Shown here one piece after another: positions 7,310-11,955 of a stretch of 11,955 bases of DNA. This DNA comes from Chitinophagales bacterium. GTDB lineage: Bacteria > Bacteroidota > Bacteroidia > Chitinophagales > BACL12. A program made the translations under genes and the position numbers. How positions within the stretch are numbered: the first letter of the stretch is position 1; every line of letters starts with the position of its first letter. The notes beneath the pieces are model-generated. The model ran no database searches. It was not told the DNA's origin and saw only the letters and a list, made by a program, of their open reading frames with translations. Location: the NCBI GenBank assembly GCA_014380545.1, contig JACMJP010000343.1, positions 1 through 11,955 of the forward strand, read 5' to 3'.

Positions 7310-8347
7310 TTGAAGGAAGGAAAAACTATTCTTATCACTGGCGGTTGCGGATATATTGGATCACACACTGCAATTGATCTGCTGCAAAAAGGTTTTGAAG
7401 TAATTTCTATTGATAATTTTTCCCGTTCACGACAATTCATTCCTGAAAGAATCAAAAAAATTACAGGCAAAGATTTTATTAATTACAGATTGGATTGCTG
7501 TGACATGCCGAAGTTAAGAAGTGTAATTTCCGGTCATCCGGGTATTATTGGCATTATTCACTTTGCTGCATTTAAATCTGTCGGGGAAAGTGTAAGAATT
7601 CCTTTAATATATTATGATAATAATTTGAATTCAACAATTAACTTACTGCGCATCGCTGACGAATTTAATATCCCGCATTTCGTTTTTTCATCCAGTTGTA
7701 GTGTATATGGAAATGCAAATGAATTACCTGTAAGAGAGGACACTTCTATTTCAACACCTGAATCGCCATATGCATGGACAAAATTAATTTCTGAACAGAT
7801 GATAAAGGAACATGCAGTAAATTCAAACATTAATTTTATTATACTAAGATATTTTAATCCTGTTGGCGCACATGAAAGTGCAACGATAGGTGAAATCCCA
7901 TTTGCTGATCCTGAAAATTTAGTTCCGAACATCACTCAAACTGCAATTGGAAAAAAAGATAAATTTGTTGTGTATGGAAATGATTATCCCACCCGGGACG
8001 GAAGTTGTATAAGAGATTATGTTCATGTGATGGATATTGCTGAAGCACATACATTAGCATTACAATATTTAATTGAAAAAACTAATACATCTAATTTTGA
8101 AATATTTAATCTTGGAAGCGGAGAAGGCTATTCTGTTCTTGAATTAATTCATGCTTTTGAAAAAATAAGTGGTGTTAAATTAAATTACGAAATAGGTGAG
8201 CGCAGGACTGGGGATGTTATATCCGTGTATGCCGATAATAAAAAAGCATATCAAATACTGCATTGGAATTTGAAAAGAAATATTGACGAAATGATGAGGA
8301 GTGCATGGGATTGGGAAAAACAATTAAAAAAAGAAATTATTACATAA
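7310..8347 (+). CDS. galE: UDP-glucose 4-epimerase
   Basis: This extended short-chain dehydrogenase interconverts UDP-glucose and UDP-galactose, feeding galactose use and glycan synthesis. The NAD-binding motif GGCGYIGSHT is at 11-20. SSSCSVYG (127-134) holds the active-site Ser region, and YAWTK gives catalytic Tyr154 and Lys158. NPVGAHESATIGE (183-195), RDYVHVMDIAEAH (235-247) and ERRTGDV (297-303) are typical of GalE. The start is TTG at 7310: four sense codons separate it from the in-frame rfbA stop, and none is ATG, while the glycine-rich strand begins only a few residues in. It is 12 bp downstream of rfbA, so both sugar-nucleotide genes probably share a transcript. An epimerase with another UDP-sugar specificity is possible but less likely. 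Confidence 0.92.
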   Translation: MKEGKTILITGGCGYIGSHTAIDLLQKGFEVISIDNFSRSRQFIPERIKKITGKDFINYRLDCCDMPKLRSVISGHPGIIGIIHFAAFKSVGESVRIPLIYYDNNLNSTINLLRIADEFNIPHFVFSSSCSVYGNANELPVREDTSISTPESPYAWTKLISEQMIKEHAVNSNINFIILRYFNPVGAHESATIGEIPFADPENLVPNITQTAIGKKDKFVVYGNDYPTRDGSCIRDYVHVMDIAEAHTLALQYLIEKTNTSNFEIFNLGSGEGYSVLELIHAFEKISGVKLNYEIGERRTGDVISVYADNKKAYQILHWNLKRNIDEMMRSAWDWEKQLKKEIIT

Positions 8348-8363
8348 TTTTAAATGTAAAAAA

Positions 8364-9212
8364 ATGGTTGTAGATACATTATTATTTGATTTTGTTGAAT
8401 TTTTTGGGCATACTCCTGCTCAGGCAACTATGATAGTTTTCAATTTGATACTCATTGAAAGTATGTTGAGTGTGGATAATGCTTTAGTAATGGGTACAAT
8501 GGTAATGGACCTGCCAAAAAAGGAGCGCACAAGAGCACTGCGTTATGGTATTTTCGGTGCATATTTTTTCAGAGGATTAGCTTTGATTCTTGCTGCATGG
8601 CTTATAAAAGTTGCGTGGCTAAAAGCTGCAGGAGGATTATATCTTTTATATCTTGCTTATGATTATTTTTTTACAACACATTCTACGGAAGAAGAACATG
8701 TTAATAAGGAAAAAAACTGGTTTTACAAAATAACCGTTGGAAAACTCGGTAAATTCTGGAGTACGGTTATTCTTGTAAATATTATGGACCTTGCTTTTAG
8801 TATTGATAATGTTTTTGCTGCTGTGGCATACACAGATAATATTTATTTAATATGCCTGGGAGTTTTTATTGGCATTTTAGCAATTCGCTTTGTTGCGCAG
8901 GGTGTAATTAAACTATTGGAAAGGTTTCCTTTTCTCACAGCCTCGGCATTTTTAATCATAGCTGTACTTGGTGTAAAATTAGTATTGTCTTTTGCTGCAC
9001 ATCAGTGGAACATGGGATCCTTCGGAGATTGGATAGAAAGTGAACATACTGATCTTATAGTATCAATTTTAACTATAGCTATTTTTGTTATTCCGGTAAT
9101 TACATCCTGGCTATTTAATTTTCCAAGACACGATCAATTAACATTAGAAGAAAAAGAATTAATTGAAATGGAAAAAAAGCTGGACGAAGAAGACAATGAC
9201 ACAGCGAAATAA
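8364..9212 (+). CDS. TerC/Alx-family integral membrane protein, probable metal-ion exporter
   Basis: This is a multi-pass inner-membrane protein of the TerC family. The paired family motifs are ESMLSVDNA (32-40) and MDLAFSIDN (141-149); their acidic residues lie in membrane helices of the two halves and probably bind the ion. About seven to eight hydrophobic segments are visible, then a charged cytoplasmic tail (about 255-282) rich in Glu and Lys. Some family members (Alx, MntP-like TerC proteins) export Mn2+, and others are tied to tellurite resistance. The name alone does not prove tellurite resistance here, and no other ter genes are present. The gene starts 16 bp after galE, leaving no room for the yybP-ykoY manganese riboswitch that controls many relatives. 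Confidence 0.88.
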   Translation: MVVDTLLFDFVEFFGHTPAQATMIVFNLILIESMLSVDNALVMGTMVMDLPKKERTRALRYGIFGAYFFRGLALILAAWLIKVAWLKAAGGLYLLYLAYDYFFTTHSTEEEHVNKEKNWFYKITVGKLGKFWSTVILVNIMDLAFSIDNVFAAVAYTDNIYLICLGVFIGILAIRFVAQGVIKLLERFPFLTASAFLIIAVLGVKLVLSFAAHQWNMGSFGDWIESEHTDLIVSILTIAIFVIPVITSWLFNFPRHDQLTLEEKELIEMEKKLDEEDNDTAK

Positions 9213-9248
9213 TATACTGCTGAATTAAACTTATCTTAAATCTTATTT

Positions 9249-9827
9249 ATGACAAAAACAAGATTAGAAGCATTCAGCGATGGTGTTTTAGCAATTATAA
9301 TTACCATCATGGTGCTGGAATTGAAAACACCGGAAGGGACAGATTGGGAATCAGTAAGACGCTTGCTGCCTGTATTGGGAAGTTATATATTAAGTTTTGT
9401 TTTTATCGGAATTTACTGGGGTAATCATCATCATTTATTGCATACAATTCATCATGTGAACGGTAAAATCATGTGGGCAAATATGCATTTATTATTCTGG
9501 CTTTCACTTGTGCCTTTTGCCACGGTATGGATGGGAGAAAATAATTTTAAAAGTGAGACAGTTGCTGTTTATGGTGCTTTATATTTATTATGCGGCTTTG
9601 CTTTTAATCTTTTACAAGTATCAATGAAGGGAAGCCAGATACAAAATGAAAAACTAGAAAAGGCATTTAAGAAAACACGGAGAAAAGGATTGATCTCATT
9701 TGTGGCCTACGCACTTTCTGTTCCATTGGCATTTGTTCATCCTGCTATTTCCGGGTTTATTTTTATTTCCGTTGCTGTAATGTGGGTGATACCGGATAAA
9801 AATATTGAGCAGGCTTTGAAGGATTAA
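9249..9827 (+). CDS. TMEM175-family potassium channel protein (DUF1211)
   Basis: This is a bacterial TMEM175 homologue, a potassium-permeable channel subunit unrelated to the usual P-loop channels. The hallmark RxxxFSDG motif is at Arg5-Gly12 in the first helix (RLEAFSDGVLAIIITIMVLEL). The His-rich IYWGNHHHLLH (55-65) is also typical of the family. Six hydrophobic segments can be placed between residues 9 and 181, with a basic loop (KAFKKTRRK, 138-146) before the last pair. At 192 residues it has the single six-helix repeat of bacterial members, which are thought to assemble as tetramers. It starts 36 bp after the TerC gene and may share its transcript. Its stop overlaps that of the convergent dehydrogenase gene. 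Confidence 0.9.
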   Translation: MTKTRLEAFSDGVLAIIITIMVLELKTPEGTDWESVRRLLPVLGSYILSFVFIGIYWGNHHHLLHTIHHVNGKIMWANMHLLFWLSLVPFATVWMGENNFKSETVAVYGALYLLCGFAFNLLQVSMKGSQIQNEKLEKAFKKTRRKGLISFVAYALSVPLAFVHPAISGFIFISVAVMWVIPDKNIEQALKD

Positions 9828-10948
9828 CTGACGAATATTTTATAATAGATCTTTCTTTCTTCCAAATATTTTAATACATCCCTGAAATTATTTTCATCTT
9901 CTCCCAAATATTCCGGAGTGGAAATTCCTTTTCTCGTAAATTTATTTTCGAGAATTAATACTGCTGCTGCTGTACAGGTATATCCTGTAGTTCTTGCCAT
10001 ACTGCTTGTTTTTGTTGTAGTATCATATTTATCTAATAGATCGTATGTGTAAGTAACATCTTTATTTTTTTCTTTGCCTTTTACAATAACCCGCATCACA
10101 GTAAATTCATGCTCTTCATCGCCCAATTTCCATTTTGGAAATAACAGTTTGCCGGTTACATCAATGGGTTTTATTTTATTGCCCTTTACATCAATTTCTT
10201 CCTTACTGAAAAATCCCGTTTCCCGTAAAACTCTCATTAATTCAATATGCCCAGGATATCGCAGTGTTCTTTCAATCATATTTGGTATATGCGGCATAGT
10301 TTTAATTAAACTTCTTAATCCGTCGCTGTTAAATGCCTCCAAAGTTCCCACTCCTTCAAAATTCATTAATTCAGGTTCGGTTAGAGCTTCTTTAATAACA
10401 ATCTTTCCGTCTTTCACATATCTTGCAGGACGAATGTATTCTTCAAGTACATCTATTGGAGAAAAAGGTGCTTTATATTCATAGGGCCAAATTCGTTGTT
10501 GTGGTAGTCCACCTACCAGACAAATAAATTCCTCGACCTGCATTCTTTTATTATGATACCCCAGAATAATATTATCCATTCCCGGCGCAACACCAACATC
10601 GGTTACAATGGTTATATCATTTTTTACTGCAAGATCATTTAGTAAAAAAGCATCTTCATTAAAAAAAGAAATATCGCTGCAATTTTTTTCACATTCAATA
10701 ATTGTTTTTAATGTTTCAAATCCCATGAAACCGGGAACAGCTCCAATTACTAAATCTTTATCTGCAATCAGTTCTTTTATTTTCTCCCCATTACTTAAAT
10801 CAGTTTGAATAGTTTTTATTCCATGTGGAATTAATTTTTGTAAATTTTCTTCTGAAATATCTGCCGAATACACTTCATATTTCTTTGCTAAATCAATAGC
10901 CATAGCTCTGCCTACCATTCCGGCACCCAATACAATTACTTTTTTCAT
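9824..10948 (-). CDS. Saccharopine dehydrogenase-family NAD(P)-dependent oxidoreductase
   Basis: This is a cytoplasmic oxidoreductase of the saccharopine dehydrogenase superfamily. The N-terminal Rossmann fold has VLGAGMVGRA (6-15), and Asp30 at the end of the second strand suggests NAD(H). VTDVGVAPGM (115-124), VGGLPQ (145-150), RYPGH (230-234) and the late SSMARTTGYTCTAAA (315-329) are shared with lysine 6-dehydrogenase and saccharopine reductase-like enzymes. At 374 residues it is single-domain, not the fused LKR/SDH type. Lysine catabolism or a related amino-acid dehydrogenation is the best guess; carboxynorspermidine dehydrogenase is an alternative. No lysine-pathway neighbour is visible to decide. 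It lies 100 bp downstream of the CvfB-like gene on the same strand, with its own promoter-like box. Confidence 0.88.
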   Translation of the reverse strand: MKKVIVLGAGMVGRAMAIDLAKKYEVYSADISEENLQKLIPHGIKTIQTDLSNGEKIKELIADKDLVIGAVPGFMGFETLKTIIECEKNCSDISFFNEDAFLLNDLAVKNDITIVTDVGVAPGMDNIILGYHNKRMQVEEFICLVGGLPQQRIWPYEYKAPFSPIDVLEEYIRPARYVKDGKIVIKEALTEPELMNFEGVGTLEAFNSDGLRSLIKTMPHIPNMIERTLRYPGHIELMRVLRETGFFSKEEIDVKGNKIKPIDVTGKLLFPKWKLGDEEHEFTVMRVIVKGKEKNKDVTYTYDLLDKYDTTTKTSSMARTTGYTCTAAAVLILENKFTRKGISTPEYLGEDENNFRDVLKYLEERKIYYKIFVS

Positions 10949-10998
10949 TTTATAAGATTTGCTGCAGCATTTAGTTAATTAAATAAAATAATGAATGA

Positions 10999-11006
10999 CA
11001 AATTTA
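10999..11006 (-). promoter_or_regulatory. Possible -7 box for the dehydrogenase gene
   Basis: On the minus strand this reads TAAATTTG, an exact fit to TAnnTTTG. It lies about 50 bp upstream of the dehydrogenase start, in the gap after the CvfB-like gene. No convincing -33 TTTG sits at the right distance, so confidence is moderate at best. Confidence 0.4.
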
Positions 11007-11048
11007 GAAACTATTCAGGAATGAAATTATTGAAACTATACTGTTAGA

Positions 11049-11879
11049 TCATAACAGGTAGATACCATCTTGCCTCAGTTCAATCAGCTGTTGTTTGTAT
11101 AATCCGCCGATAGCTTTTTTAAATGTTTTTTTGCTCATGCTTAATCTTTGACTAATTTCTTCCGGATCGCTTTTGTCATTCAGGTCTAAAAAGCCGTTAT
11201 GCATTTGCAGGTATTTCAAAATAACTTCACTGTTTGGTTCAATATTCTTATACCCCGATTGCTGTAGCCGCAGATCTATCTTATGGTCTTCCCTGATACT
11301 TTTTATATAGCCTTTTATTTTATCACCCACATATATTTCCTGAAATATTTCATTGTGATAAATAAGCCCGTCGTATTTATTATTTATAATTGCGCTGAAG
11401 CCCATCGCTGATTCTTTATAAATTAAAAGGTCAACTGTATCATCTTCCTGAATCTCTAATTCTGAATTATCTAAAAACTTATAAATCTTACCCGAAGCTG
11501 TTAATCTTTCTGTTCCTGCATCAAGATATAAATACACAACATATCGTTTTCCAGCAATCATTTTTACCGGCTGCTCTTTAAATGGAACAAAAAGATCTTT
11601 TTCGAGCCCCCAGTTTAAAAAGGCTCCCACCTGGTTACTTTCCTTCACTTGCAGAAAAGCAAATTCATTTAATTTAATAAAAGGCTCAAGGGTTGTAGCA
11701 ATTAGTCTTTCTTCTGAATCTTTATAGATAAATACTTCTGCCTCATTTCCGACTTTAAATTCAGGAAGAATATATTTATTGGGCAATAACACTTCATTAT
11801 TTTCTTCATCACTTAAATACATTCCCACACTTGTAATGCGAAGAATTGTAAGTGTATTAACATTTCCAATATTGAGCAT
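11049..11879 (-). CDS. cvfB: CvfB-like S1 RNA-binding protein
   Basis: This is a homologue of CvfB/YitL, an RNA-binding protein with tandem S1-like OB folds and a C-terminal winged helix. Three OB-type regions can be placed at about residues 3-62, 66-130 and 146-206. The second carries GAFLNWGLEKDLFVPFKEQ, a clear S1-like signature, and the third has YDGLIYHNEIF and VGDKIKGYIKSIREDHKIDLRL. Residues 213-276 look like a winged helix, with EEISQRLSMSKKTFKKAIGGL as helix-turn-helix. The 276-residue length is normal. In staphylococci the family affects virulence-gene expression, but its role in this organism is unknown. A terminator 42 bp upstream separates it from the preceding minus-strand gene, so it probably has its own promoter, though I see no good match to TAnnTTTG. 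Confidence 0.88.
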   Translation of the reverse strand: MLNIGNVNTLTILRITSVGMYLSDEENNEVLLPNKYILPEFKVGNEAEVFIYKDSEERLIATTLEPFIKLNEFAFLQVKESNQVGAFLNWGLEKDLFVPFKEQPVKMIAGKRYVVYLYLDAGTERLTASGKIYKFLDNSELEIQEDDTVDLLIYKESAMGFSAIINNKYDGLIYHNEIFQEIYVGDKIKGYIKSIREDHKIDLRLQQSGYKNIEPNSEVILKYLQMHNGFLDLNDKSDPEEISQRLSMSKKTFKKAIGGLYKQQLIELRQDGIYLL

Positions 11880-11921
11880 TATGTAAAAATAAGAAGAATG
11901 TAATAGAATTTGATTTAATAG

Positions 11922-11951
11922 AAAAGAGAGTTCATCTATTAATGAACTCTC
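11922..11951 (-). terminator. Intrinsic terminator of a minus-strand gene beyond the right edge
   Basis: A perfect 10-bp stem, gagagttcat (11926-11935) with atgaactctc (11942-11951), encloses a 6-base loop. On the minus strand it is followed directly by TTTT (11925-11922). This should end a transcript entering from the right and insulate the CvfB-like gene. The plus-strand side has no T run inside the window, so a two-way role cannot be judged. Confidence 0.65.
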
Positions 11952-11955
11952 CGTA

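Noticed and set aside
6958..7470. Minus-strand 170-codon frame across the rfbA-galE junction
   Set aside because: It is antisense to two well-supported genes and has no recognisable domain.
8348..8363. yybP-ykoY manganese riboswitch upstream of the TerC-family gene
   Set aside because: Only 16 bases separate it from galE, too few for the aptamer.
10074..10484. Plus-strand 136-codon frame inside the dehydrogenase gene
   Set aside because: It is antisense to conserved dehydrogenase motifs and has no family signature.
11041..11057. Hairpin ctgtta/taacag over the CvfB-like stop codon as a terminator
   Set aside because: It has only a 6-bp AT-rich stem and no T run follows on the minus strand.
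1..11955. CRISPR array, toxin-antitoxin pair or new defence cassette
   Set aside because: No spaced repeat array and no paired small genes were seen; the genes right of the element match known housekeeping or transport families.

Overview
The window looks like a chromosome segment of a low-GC Bacteroidota member, probably near Chitinophagales or Sphingobacteriales; the order is an inference. The supporting signs are strong A+T bias, no purine-rich Shine-Dalgarno sequences before the starts, a TAnnTTTG-type promoter before rfbA, and gene families common in that phylum (DNA ligase-associated exonuclease and ligase, COX15-type heme A synthase, TMEM175-type channel, CvfB-like S1 protein). A heme A synthase suggests aerobic respiration with an aa3-type oxidase.

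Left region, 1-1699: the end of an integrated mobile element. A tyrosine recombinase on the minus strand (279-1496) starts about 155 bp from a 3' fragment of a tRNA-Phe gene (1652-1699). That fragment has the anticodon arm, variable loop, T arm and 3' acceptor strand but no 5' half, so it is best read as the attachment site at the right end of an element inserted in tRNA-Phe. The intact tRNA copy should lie left of the window. The old tRNA terminator (1714-1748) still follows. A decayed-looking gene end of unknown function (3-277) meets the integrase tail to tail.

Middle region, 1833-9827: eight plus-strand genes with gaps of 12-52 bp. First come an MBL-fold exonuclease and an ATP-dependent DNA ligase, half of the known exonuclease-ligase-helicase-phosphoesterase repair cluster. 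Then heme A synthase, an exported S51 cyanophycinase-like peptidase, glucose-1-phosphate thymidylyltransferase (rfbA, GTG start, own promoter), UDP-glucose 4-epimerase (galE, TTG start), a TerC-family membrane protein and a TMEM175-type potassium channel. The close spacing allows co-transcription, but the rfbA promoter suggests at least two transcription units: repair, heme and peptidase first, sugar nucleotides and ion transport second.

Right region, 9824-11955: two minus-strand genes, a saccharopine dehydrogenase-family oxidoreductase and a CvfB-like RNA-binding protein, each probably with its own promoter. A strong hairpin terminator (11922-11951) closes a minus-strand gene lying beyond the right edge. 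The TMEM175 and dehydrogenase genes converge, and their stop codons share one TTAA.

I see no convincing new multi-gene defence or other undescribed system. The best leads are the tRNA-Phe integration site with its integrase-proximal direct repeats, the decayed gene at the left edge, the partial repair cluster, and the exported cyanophycinase homologue.
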